A DNA stretch of 64,000 nucleotides, taken from positions 1,860,001-1,924,000 of the forward strand of contig OZ251225.1 of the NCBI GenBank assembly GCA_965240325.2. The letters are read 5' to 3'. The stretch is from Rebecca billardiae RCC1528. Its lineage: Eukaryota > Haptophyta. The notes beneath the pieces were generated by a model that saw nothing but the letters and a program-made list of their open reading frames with translations, ran no database searches and was not told the DNA's origin. A program made the translations under genes and the position numbers. Positions 49,401-61,400 of the stretch are shown here, piece after piece (positions within the stretch are counted from its first letter, which is position 1; each line of letters opens with the position of its first letter).

Positions 49401-52400
49401 GCGGGCTCGGCGGCGGCGATGGCGGCGGGCTGGGTGGTGGCGATGGTGGTGGATAGGGCGGCGGTAAGGGCGGCAGCGACGGCGGCGGCGGTGATGGTGG
49501 TGGCGAGGGCGGAGGCGAGGGCGGTGGTGACGGTGGTGGCGAGGGCGGTGAGGGCGGTGGCGAGGGCGGTGGGCTGGGTGGTGGCGATGGCGGCCGGCTC
49601 GGTGGTGGGCTGGGCGGTGGCGACAGCGGAGGGCTCGGAGGCGGCGGGCTGGGCGGAGGCGATGGCGGCGGGCTGGGCGAAGGCGACGGCGGTGGGCTCG
49701 GCGGTGGGCTCGGCGGCAGGCTCGGCGGCGGCGATGGCGGTGGGCTGGGTGGTGGTGACGGTGGTGGCGAGGGCGGCGGTGAGGGCGGCGGCGACGGCGG
49801 CGGCGGTGATGGTGGTGGCAAGGGCGGAGGCGAGGGCGGTGGTGACGGTGGTGGCGAGGGCGGTGGTGATGGCGGTGGCGAGGGCGGTGGGCTTGGTGGT
49901 GGCGATGGTGGCGGGCTCGGTGGTGGGCTGGGCGGCGGCGACGGCGGTGGGCTCGGCGGCGGCGGGCTGGGCGGAGGCGACGGCGGTGGGCTGGGCGGAG
50001 GCGACGGCGGTGGGCTCGGCGGTGGGCTCGGCGGCGGGCTTGGTGGTGGCGATGGCGGTGGGCTTGGCGGTGGCGATGGCGGTGGGCTTGGCGGCGGTGA
50101 CGGCGGTGGGCTCGGAGGCGGCGGGCTCGGCGGCGGGCTCGGTGGCGGTGATGGCGGCGGGGACGGCGGAGGGCTCGGCGGTGGGCTTGGTGGCGGGCTC
50201 GGCGGCGGCGATGGCGGTGGGCTGGGTGGTGGTGACGGTGGTGGCGAGGGCGGCGGTGAGGGCGGCGGCGACGGCGGCGGCGGTGACGGTGGTGGCGAGG
50301 GCGGAGGCGAGGGCGGTGGTGACGGTGGTGGCGAGGGCGGTGGTGAGGGCGGTGGGCTGGGCGGTGGGCTGGGCGGTGGCGATGGTGGCGGGCTCGGAGG
50401 CGGGCTGGGCGGCGGCGACGGTGGAGGGCTCGGCGGTGGCGGGCTGGGCGGAGGCGACGGCGGTGGGCTGGGCGGAGGCGACGGCGGTGGGCTCGGCGGT
50501 GGGCTCGGCGGCGGGCTTGGTGGTGGCGATGGCGGTGGGCTTGGCGGTGGCGATGGAGGTGGGCTTGGCGGCGGTGACGGCGGTGGGCTCGGAGGCGGCG
50601 GGCTCGGCGGCGGGCTCGGTGGCGGTGATGGCGGCGGGGACGGCGGAGGGCTCGGCGGTGGGCTTGGTGGCGGGCTCGGCGGCGGCGACGGCGGTGGGCT
50701 GGGTGGTGGTGACGGTGGTGGCGAGGGCGGCGGTGAGGGCGGCGGCGACGGCGGCGGCGGTGACGGTGGTGGCGAGGGCGGAGGCGAGGGCGGTGGTGAC
50801 GGTGGTGGCGAGGGCGGTGGTGAGGGCGGTGGGCTGGGCGGTGGGCTGGGCGGTGGCGATGGTGGCGGGCTCGGAGGCGGGCTGGGCGGCGGCGACGGCG
50901 GTGGGCTCGGCGGCGGCGGGCTTGGCGGAGGCGATGGCGGTGGGCTGGGCGGAGGCGACGGCGGTGGGCTCGGCGGTGGGCTCGGCGGCGGGCTTGGTGG
51001 TGGCGATGGCGGTGGGCTTGGCGGTGGCGATGGCGGTGGGCTTGGCGGCGGTGACGGCGGTGGGCTCGGAGGCGGCGGGCTCGGCGGCGGGCTCGGTGGC
51101 GGTGATGGCGGCGGGGACGGCGGAGGGCTCGGCGGTGGGCTTGGTGGCGGGCTCGGCGGCGGCGATGGCGGTGGGCTGGGTGGTGGTGACGGTGGTGGCG
51201 AGGGCGGCGGTGAGGGCGGCGGCGACGGCGGCGGCGGTGACGGTGGTGGCGAGGGCGGAGGCGAGGGCGGTGGTGACGGTGGTGGCGAGGGCGGTGGTGA
51301 GGGCGGTGGGCTGGGCGGTGGGCTGGGCGGTGGCGATGGTGGCGGGCTCGGAGGCGGGCTGGGCGGCGGCGACGGTGGAGGGCTCGGCGGTGGCGGGCTG
51401 GGCGGAGGCGACGGCGGTGGGCTGGGCGGAGGCGACGGCGGTGGGCTCGGCGGTGGGCTCGGCGGCGGGCTTGGTGGTGGCGATGGCGGTGGGCTTGGCG
51501 GTGGCGATGGCGGTGGGCTTGGCGGCGGTGACGGCGGTGGGCTCGGAGGCGGCGGGCTCGGCGGCGGGCTCGGTGGCGGTGATGGCGGCGGGGACGGCGG
51601 AGGGCTCGGCGGTGGGCTTGGTGGCGGGCTCGGCGGCGGCGATGGCGGTGGGCTGGGTGGTGGTGACGGTGGTGGCGAGGGCGGCGGTGAGGGCGGCGGC
51701 GACGGCGGCGGCGGTGACGGTGGTGGCGAGGGCGGAGGCGAGGGCGGTGGTGACGGTGGTGGCGAGGGCGGTGGTGAGGGCGGTGGGCTGGGCGGTGGGC
51801 TGGGCGGTGGCGATGGTGGCGGGCTCGGAGGCGGGCTGGGCGGCGGCGACGGTGGAGGGCTCGGCGGTGGCGGGCTGGGCGGAGGCGACGGCGGTGGGCT
51901 GGGCGGAGGCGACGGCGGTGGGCTCGGCGGTGGGCTCGGCGGCGGGCTTGGTGGTGGCGATGGCGGTGGGCTTGGCGGTGGCGATGGAGGTGGGCTTGGC
52001 GGCGGTGACGGCGGTGGGCTCGGAGGCGGCGGGCTCGGCGGCGGGCTCGGTGGCGGTGATGGCGGCGGGGACGGCGGAGGGCTCGGCGGTGGGCTTGGTG
52101 GCGGGCTCGGCGGCGGCGATGGCGGTGGGCTGGGTGGTGGTGACGGTGGTGGCGAGGGCGGCGGTGAGGGCGGCGGCGACGGCGGCGGCGGTGACGGTGG
52201 TGGCGAGGGCGGAGGCGAGGGCGGTGGTGACGGTGGTGGCGAGGGCGGTGGTGAGGGCGGTGGGCTGGGCGGTGGGCTGGGCGGTGGCGATGGTGGCGGG
52301 CTCGGAGGCGGGCTGGGCGGCGGCGACGGCGGTGGGCTCGGCGGCGGCGGGCTTGGCGGAGGCGATGGCGGTGGGCTGGGCGGAGGCGACGGCGGTGGGC

Positions 52401-55400
52401 TCGGCGGTGGGCTCGGCGGCGGGCTTGGTGGTGGCGATGGCGGTGGGCTTGGCGGTGGCGATGGCGGCGGGCTTGGCGGTGGTGACGGCGGTGGGCTCGG
52501 AGGCGGCGGGCTCGGCGGCGGGCTCGGTGGCGGTGATGGCGGCGGGGACGGCGGAGGGCTCGGCGGTGGGCTTGGTGGCGGGCTCGGCGGCGGCGACGGC
52601 GGTGGGTTGGGTGGTGGTGACGGTGGTGGCGAGGGCGGCGGTGAGGGCGGCGGCGACGGCGGCGGCGGTGACGGTGGTGGCGAGGGCGGAGGCGAGGGCG
52701 GTGGTGAAGGTGGTGGCGAGGGCGGTGGTGAGGGCGGTGGGCTGGGCGGTGGGCTGGGTGGTGGCGATGGTGGCGGGCTCGGAGGCGGGCTGGGCGGCGG
52801 CGACGGCGGTGGGCTCGGCGGCGGCGGGCTGGGCGGAGGCGATGGCGGTGGGCTGGGCGGAGGCGACGGCGGTGGGCTCGGCGGTGGGCTCGGCGGCGGG
52901 CTTGGTGGTGGCGATGGCGGTGGGCTTGGCGGCGGGCTCGGCGGTGGGCTTGGCGGCGGTGACGGCGGTGGGCTCGGAGGCGGCGGGCTCGGCGGCGGGC
53001 TCGGTGGCGGTGATGGCGGCGGGGACGGCGGTGGGCTCGGCGGTGGGCTTGGTGGCGGGCTCGGCGGCGGCGATGGCGGTGGGCTGGGTGGTGGTGACGG
53101 TGGTGGCGAGGGCGGCGGTGAGGGCGGCGGCGACGGCGGCGGCGGTGACGGTGGTGGCGAGGGCGGAGGCGAGGGCGGTGGTGACGGTGGTGGCGAGGGC
53201 GGTGGTGAGGGCGGTCGGCTGGGCGGTGGGCTGGGTGGTGGCGATGGTGGCGGGCTCGGAGGCGGGCTGGGCGGCGGCGACGGCGGTGGGCTCGGCGGTG
53301 GCGGGCTGGGCGGAGGCGACGGCGGTGGGCTGGGCGGAGGCGACGGCGGTGGGCTCGGCGGTGGGCTCGGCGGCGGGCTTGGTGGTGGCGATGGCGGTGG
53401 GCTTGGCGGTGGCGATGGCGGTGGGCTTGGCGGTGGTGACGGCGGTGGGCTCGGAGGCGGCGGGCTCGGCGGCGGGCTCGGTGGTGGTGATGGCGGCGGG
53501 GACGGCGGAGGGCTCGGCGGTGGGCTTGGTGGCGGGCTCGGCGGCGGCGACGGCGGTGGGCTGGGTGGTGGTGACGGTGGTGGCGAGGGCGGCGGTGAGG
53601 GCGGCGGCGACGGCGGCGGCGGTGACGGTGGTGGCGAGGGCGGAGGCGAGGGCGGTGGTGACGGTGGTGGCGAGGGCGGTGGTGAGGGCGGTGGGCTGGG
53701 CGGTGGGCTGGGCGGTGGCGATGGTGGCGGGCTCGGAGGCGGGCTGGGCGGCGGCGACGGCGGAGGGCTCGGCGGTGGCGGGCTGGGCGGAGGCGACGGC
53801 GGTGGGCTGGGCGGAGGCGACGGCGGTGGGCTCGGCGGTGGGCTCGGCGGCGGGCTTGGTGGTGGCGATGGCGGTGGGCTTGGCGGTGGCGATGGCGGTG
53901 GGCTTGGCGGCGGTGACGGCGGTGGGCTCGGAGGCGGCGGGCTCGGCGGCGGGCTCGGTGGCGGTGATGGCGGCGGGGACGGCGGAGGGCTCGGCGGTGG
54001 GCTTGGTGGCGGGCTCGGCGGCGGCGATGGCGGTGGGCTGGGTGGTGGTGACGGTGGTGGCGAGGGCGGCGGTGAGGGCGGCGGCGACGGCGGCGGCGGT
54101 GACGGTGGTGGCGAGGGCGGAGGCGAGGGCGGTGGTGACGGTGGTGGCGAGGGCGGTGGTGAGGGCGGTGGGCTGGGCGGTGGGCTGGGCGGTGGCGATG
54201 GTGGCGGGCTCGGAGGCGGGCTGGGCGGCGGCGACGGCGGTGGGCTCGGCGGCGGCGGGCTGGGCGGAGGCGATGGCGGTGGGCTGGGCGGAGGCGACGG
54301 CGGTGGGCTCGGCGGTGGGCTCGGCGGCGGGCTTGGTGGTGGCGATGGCGGTGGGCTTGGCAGCGGGCTCGGCGGTGGGCTTGGCGGCGGTGACGGCGGT
54401 GGGCTCGGAGGCGGCGGGCTCGGCGGCGGGCTCGGTGGCGGTGATGGCGGCGGGGACGGCGGTGGGCTCGGCGGTGGGCTTGGTGGCGGGCTCGGCGGCG
54501 GCGATGGCGGTGGGCTGGGTGGTGGTGACGGTGGTGGCGAGGGCGGCGGTGAGGGCGGCGGCGACGGCGGCGGCGGTGACGGTGGTGGCGAGGGCGGAGG
54601 CGAGGGCGGTGGTGACGGTGGTGGCGAGGGCGGTGGTGAGGGCGGTGGGCTGGGCGGTGGGCTGGGCGGTGGCGATGGTGGCGGGCTCGGAGGCGGGCTG
54701 GGCGGCGGCGACGGCGGTGGGCTCGGCGGCGGCGGGCTGGGCGGAGGCGACGGCGGTGGGCTGGGCGGAGGCGACGGCGGTGGGCTCGGCGGTGGGCTCG
54801 GCGGCGGGCTTGGTGGTGGCGATGGCGGTGGGCTTGGCGGTGGCGATGGCGGTGGGCTTGGCGGTGGTGACGGCGGTGGGCTCGGAGGCGGCGGGCTCGG
54901 CGGCGGGCTCGGTGGCGGTGATGGCGGCGGGGACGGCGGAGGGCTCGGCGGTGGGCTTGGTGGCGGGCTCGGCGGCGGCGACGGCGGTGGGCTGGGTGGT
55001 GGTGACGGTGGTGGCGAGGGCGGCGGTGAGGGCGGCGGCGACGGCGGCGGCGGTGACGGTGGTGGCGAGGGCGGAGGCGAGGGCGGTGGTGACGGTGGTG
55101 GCGAGGGCGGTGGTGAGGGCGGTGGGCTGGGCGGTGGGCTGGGCGGTGGCGATGGTGGCGGGCTCGGAGGCGGGCTGGGCGGCGGCGACGGCGGTGGGCT
55201 CGGCGGCGGCGGGCTGGGCGGAGGCGATGGCGGTGGGCTGGGCGGAGGCGACGGCGGTGGGCTCGGCGGTGGGCTCGGCGGCGGGCTTGGTGGTGGCGAT
55301 GGCGGTGGGCTTGGCGGTGGCGATGGCGGCGGGCTTGGCGGTGGTGACGGCGGTGGGCTCGGAGGCGGCGGGCTCGGCGGCGGGCTCGGTGGCGGTGATG

Positions 55401-58400
55401 GCGGCGGGGACGGCGGAGGGCTCGGCGGTGGGCTTGGTGGCGGGCTCGGCGGCGGCGACGGCGGTGGGTTGGGTGGTGGTGACGGTGGTGGCGAGGGCGG
55501 CGGTGAGGGCGGCGGCGACGGCGGCGGCGGTGACGGTGGTGGCGAGGGCGGAGGCGAGGGCGGTGGTGACGGTGGTGGCGAGGGCGGTGGTGAGGGCGGT
55601 GGGCTGGGCGGTGGGCTGGGCGGTGGCGATGGTGGCGGGCTCGGAGGCGGGCTGGGCGGCGGCGACGGCGGTGGGCTCGGCGGCGGCGGGCTGGGCGGAG
55701 GCGATGGCGGTGGGCTGGGCGGAGGCGACGGCGGTGGGCTCGGCGGTGGGCTCGGCGGCGGGCTTGGTGGTGGCGATGGCGGTGGGCTTGGCGGTGGCGA
55801 TGGCGGTGGGCTTGGCGGCGGTGACGGCGGTGGGCTCGGAGGCGGCGGGCTCGGCGGCGGGCTCGGTGGCGGTGATGGCGGCGGGGACGGCGGAGGGCTC
55901 GGCGGTGGGCTTGGTGGCGGGCTCGGCGGCGGCGATGGCGGTGGGCTGGGTGGTGGTGACGGTGGTGGCGAGGGCGGCGGTGAGGGCGGCGGCGACGGCG
56001 GCGGCGGTGACGGTGGTGGCGAGGGCGGAGGCGAGGGCGGTGGTGACGGTGGTGGCGAGGGCGGTGGTGAGGGCGGTGGGCTGGGCGGTGGGCTGGGCGG
56101 TGGCGATGGTGGCGGGCTCGGAGGCGGGCTGGGCGGCGGCGACGGCGGAAGGCTCGGCGGTGGCGGGCTGGGCGGAGGCGACGGCGGTGGGCTGGGCGGA
56201 GGCGACGGCGGTGGGCTCGGCGGTGGGCTCGGCGGCGGGCTTGGTGGTGGCGATGGCGGTGGGCTTGGCGGTGGCGATGGAGGTGGGCTTGGCGGCGGTG
56301 ACGGCGGTGGGCTCGGAGGCGGCGGGCTCGGCGGCGGGCTCGGTGGCGGTGATGGCGGCGGGGACGGCGGAGGGCTCGGCGGTGGGCTTGGTGGCGGGCT
56401 CGGCGGCGGCGACGGCGGTGGGCTGGGTGGTGGTGACGGTGGTGGCGAGGGCGGCGGTGAGGGCGGCGGCGACGGCGGCGGCGGTGACGGTGGTGGCGAG
56501 GGCGGAGGCGAGGGCGGTGGTGACGGTGGTGGCGAGGGCGGTGGTGAGGGCGGTGGGCTGGGCGGTGGGCTGGGCGGTGGCGATGGTGGCGGGCTCGGAG
56601 GCGGGCTGGGCGGCGGCGACGGCGGTGGGCTCGGCGGCGGCGGGCTGGGCGGAGGCGATGGCGGTGGGCTGGGCGGAGGCGACGGCGGTGGGCTCGGCGG
56701 TGGGCTCGGCGGCGGGCTTGGTGGTTGCGATGGCGGTGGGCTTGGCGGCGGGCTCGGCGGTGGGCTTGGCGGCGGTGACGGCGGTGGGCTCGGAGGCGGC
56801 GGGCTCGGCGGCGGGCTCGGTGGCGGTGATGGCGGCGGAGACGGCGGAGGGCTCGGCGGTGGGCTTGGTGGCGGGCTCGGCGGCGGCGACGGCGGTGGGC
56901 TGGGTGGTGGTGACGGTGGTGGCGAGGGCGGCGGTAAGGGCGGCGGCGACGGCGGCGGCGGTGACGGTGGTGGCGAGGGCGGAGGCGAGGGCGGTGGTGA
57001 CGGTGGTGGCGAGGGCGGTGGTGAGGGCGGTGGGCTGGGCGGTGGGCTGGGTGGTGGCGATGGTGGCGGGCTCGGAGGCGGGCTGGGCGGCGGCGACGGC
57101 GGAGGGCTCGGCGGCGGCGGGCTGGGCGGAGGCGATGGCGGTGGGCTGGGCGGAGGCGACGGCGGTGGGCTCGGCGGTGGGCTCGGCGGAGGGCTTGGTG
57201 GTGGCGATGGCGGTGGGCTTGGCGGTGGCGATGGGGGTGGGCTTGGCGGCGGTGACGGCGGTGGGCTCGGAGGCGGCGGGCTCGGCGGCGGGCTCGGTGG
57301 CGGTGATGGCGGCGGGGACGGCGGAGGGCTCGGCGGTGGGCTTGGTGGCGGGCTCGGCGGCGGCGACGGCGGTGGGTTGGGTGGTGGTGACGGTGGTGGC
57401 GAGGGCGGCGGTGAGGGCGGCGGCGACGGCGGCGGCGGTGACGGTGGTGGCGAGGGCGGAGGCGAGGGCGGTGGTGACGGTGGTGGCGAGGGCGGTGGTG
57501 AGGGCGGTGGGCTGGGCGGTGGGCTGGGCGGTGGCGATGGTGGCGGGCTCGGAGGCGGGCTGGGCGGCGGCGACGGCGGTGGGCTCGGCGGCGGCGGGCT
57601 TGGCGGAGGCGATGGCGGTGGGCTGGGCGGAGGCGACGGCGGTGGGCTCGGCGGTGGGCTCGGCGGCGGGCTTGGTGGTGGCGATGGCGGTGGGCTTGGC
57701 GGTGGCGATGGCGGTGGGCTTGGCGGCGGTGACGGCGGTGGGCTCGGAGGCGGCGGGCTCGGCGGCGGGCTCGGTGGCGGTGATGGCGGCGGGGACGGCG
57801 GAGGGCTCGGCGGTGGGCTTGGTGGCGGGCTCGGCGGCGGCGATGGCGGTGGGCTGGGTGGTGGTGACGGTGGTGGCGAGGGCGGCGGTGAGGGCGGCGG
57901 CGACGGCGGCGGCGGTGACGGTGGTGGCGAGGGCGGAGGCGAGGGCGGTGGTGACGGTGGTGGCGAGGGCGGTGGTGAGGGCGGTGGGCTGGGCGGTGGG
58001 CTGGGCGGTGGCGATGGTGGCGGGCTCGGAGGCGGGCTGGGCGGCGGCGACGGCGGTGGGCTCGGCGGCGGCGGGCTGGGCGGAGGCGATGGCGGTGGGC
58101 TGGGCGGAGGCGACGGCGGTGGGCTCGGCGGTGGGCTCGGCGGCGGGCTTGGTGGTGGCGATGGCGGTGGGCTTGGCGGCGGGCTCGGCGGTGGGCTTGG
58201 CGGCGGTGACGGCGGTGGGCTCGGAGGCGGCGGGCTCGGCGGCGGGCTCGGTGGCGGTGATGGCGGCGGGGACGGCGGTGGGCTCGGCGGTGGGCTTGGT
58301 GGCGGGCTCGGCGGCGGCGATGGCGGTGGGCTGGGTGGTGGTGACGGTGGTGGCGAGGGCGGCGGTGAGGGCGGCGGCGACGGCGGCGGCGGTGACGGTG

Positions 58401-61400
58401 GTGGCGAGGGCGGAGGCGAGGGCGGTGGTGACGGTGGTGGCGAGGGCGGTGGTGAGGGCGGTGGGCTGGGCGGTGGGCTGGGCGGTGGCGATGGTGGCGG
58501 GCTCGGAGGCGGGCTGGGCGGCGGCGACGGCGGTGGGCTCGGCGGCGGCGGGCTGGGCGGAGGCGACGGCGGTGGGCTGGGCGGAGGCGACGGCGGTGGG
58601 CTCGGCGGTGGGCTCGGCGGCGGGCTTGGTGGTGGCGATGGCGGTGGGCTTGGCGGTGGCGATGGCGGTGGGCTTGGCGGTGGTGACGGCGGTGGGCTCG
58701 GAGGCGGCGGGCTCGGCGGCGGGCTCGGTGGCGGTGATGGCGGCGGGGACGGCGGAGGGCTCGGCGGTGGGCTTGGTGGCGGGCTCGGCGGCGGCGACGG
58801 CGGTGGGCTGGGTGGTGGTGACGGTGGTGGCGAGGGCGGCGGTGAGGGCGGCGGCGACGGCGGCGGCGGTGACGGTGGTGGCGAGGGCGGAGGCGAGGGC
58901 GGTGGTGACGGTGGTGGCGAGGGCGGTGGTGAGGGCGGTGGGCTGGGCGGTGGGCTGGGCGGTGGCGATGGTGGCGGGCTCGGAGGCGGGCTGGGCGGCG
59001 GCGACGGCGGTGGGCTCGGCGGCGGCGGGCTGGGCGGAGGCGATGGCGGTGGGCTGGGCGGAGGCGACGGCGGTGGGCTCGGCGGTGGGCTCGGCGGCGG
59101 GCTTGGTGGTGGCGATGGCGGTGGGCTTGGCGGTGGCGATGGCGGCGGGCTTGGCGGTGGTGACGGCGGTGGGCTCGGAGGCGGCGGGCTCGGCGGCGGG
59201 CTCGGTGGCGGTGATGGCGGCGGGGACGGCGGAGGGCTCGGCGGTGGGCTTGGTGGCGGGCTCGGCGGCGGCGACGGCGGTGGGTTGGGTGGTGGTGACG
59301 GTGGTGGCGAGGGCGGCGGTGAGGGCGGCGGCGACGGCGGCGGCGGTGACGGTGGTGGCGAGGGCGGAGGCGAGGGCGGTGGTGACGGTGGTGGCGAGGG
59401 CGGTGGTGAGGGCGGTGGGCTGGGCGGTGGGCTGGGCGGTGGCGATGGTGGCGGGCTCGGAGGCGGGCTGGGCGGCGGCGACGGCGGTGGGCTCGGCGGC
59501 GGCGGGCTGGGCGGAGGCGATGGCGGTGGGCTGGGCGGAGGCGACGGCGGTGGGCTCGGCGGTGGGCTCGGCGGCGGGCTTGGTGGTGGCGATGGCGGTG
59601 GGCTTGGCGGTGGCGATGGCGGTGGGCTTGGCGGCGGTGACGGCGGTGGGCTCGGAGGCGGCGGGCTCGGCGGCGGGCTCGGTGGCGGTGATGGCGGCGG
59701 GGACGGCGGAGGGCTCGGCGGTGGGCTTGGTGGCGGGCTCGGCGGCGGCGATGGCGGTGGGCTGGGTGGTGGTGACGGTGGTGGCGAGGGCGGCGGTGAG
59801 GGCGGCGGCGACGGCGGCGGCGGTGACGGTGGTGGCGAGGGCGGAGGCGAGGGCGGTGGTGACGGTGGTGGCGAGGGCGGTGGTGAGGGCGGTGGGCTGG
59901 GCGGTGGGCTGGGCGGTGGCGATGGTGGCGGGCTCGGAGGCGGGCTGGGCGGCGGCGACGGCGGAAGGCTCGGCGGTGGCGGGCTGGGCGGAGGCGACGG
60001 CGGTGGGCTGGGCGGAGGCGACGGCGGTGGGCTCGGCGGTGGGCTCGGCGGCGGGCTTGGTGGTGGCGATGGCGGTGGGCTTGGCGGTGGCGATGGAGGT
60101 GGGCTTGGCGGCGGTGACGGCGGTGGGCTCGGAGGCGGCGGGCTCGGCGGCGGGCTCGGTGGCGGTGATGGCGGCGGGGACGGCGGAGGGCTCGGCGGTG
60201 GGCTTGGTGGCGGGCTCGGCGGCGGCGACGGCGGTGGGCTGGGTGGTGGTGACGGTGGTGGCGAGGGCGGCGGTGAGGGCGGCGGCGACGGCGGCGGCGG
60301 TGACGGTGGTGGCGAGGGCGGAGGCGAGGGCGGTGGTGACGGTGGTGGCGAGGGCGGTGGTGAGGGCGGTGGGCTGGGCGGTGGGCTGGGCGGTGGCGAT
60401 GGTGGCGGGCTCGGAGGCGGGCTGGGCGGCGGCGACGGCGGTGGGCTCGGCGGCGGCGGGCTGGGCGGAGGCGATGGCGGTGGGCTGGGCGGAGGCGACG
60501 GCGGTGGGCTCGGCGGTGGGCTCGGCGGCGGGCTTGGTGGTTGCGATGGCGGTGGGCTTGGCGGCGGGCTCGGCGGTGGGCTTGGCGGCGGTGACGGCGG
60601 TGGGCTCGGAGGCGGCGGGCTCGGCGGCGGGCTCGGTGGCGGTGATGGCGGCGGGGACGGCGGAGGGCTCGGCGGTGGGCTTGGTGGCGGGCTCGGCGGC
60701 GGCGACGGCGGTGGGCTGGGTGGTGGTGACGGTGGTGGCGAGGGCGGCGGTAAGGGCGGCGGCGACGGCGGCGGCGGTGACGGTGGTGGCGAGGGCGGAG
60801 GCGAGGGCGGTGGTGACGGTGGTGGCGAGGGCGGTGGTGAGGGCGGTGGGCTGGGCGGTGGGCTGGGTGGTGGCGATGGTGGCGGGCTCGGAGGCGGGCT
60901 GGGCGGCGGCGACGGCGGAGGGCTCGGCGGCGGCGGGCTGGGCGGAGGCGATGGCGGTGGGCTGGGCGGAGGCGACGGCGGTGGGCTCGGGCGGTGGGCT
61001 CGGCGGGAGGGCTTGGTGGTGGCGATGGCGGTGGGCTTGGCGGTGGCGATGGGGGTGGGCTTGGCGGCGGTGACGGCGGTGGGCTCGGAGGCGGCGGGCT
61101 CGGCGGCGGGCTCGGTGGCGGTGATGGCGGCGGGGACGGCGGAGGGCTCGGCGGTGGGCTTGGTGGCGGGCTCGGCGGCGGCGACGGCGGTGGGTTGGGT
61201 GGTGGTGACGGTGGTGGCGAGGGCGGCGGTGAGGGCGGCGGCGACGGCGGCGGCGGTGACGGTGGTGGCGAGGGCGGAGGCGAGGGCGGTGGTGACGGTG
61301 GTGGCGAGGGCGGTGGTGAGGGCGGTGGGCTGGGCGGTGGGCTGGGCGGTGGCGATGGTGGCGGGCTCGGAGGCGGGCTGGGCGGCGGCGACGGCGGTGG

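Noticed and set aside
49821-49823. Apparent start codon of the 3113-residue polycystin-like protein
   Set aside because: It is a TTG within the repeat. The same frame is open far upstream as SPPP, so this is not a supported translation start.
49008-61073. Plus-strand ORF of about 4000 codons rich in Ala, Val, Gly
   Set aside because: It is the antisense shadow of the SPPP array; a repeat without stop codons in several frames gives long ORFs automatically, and the translation has no protein-like features.
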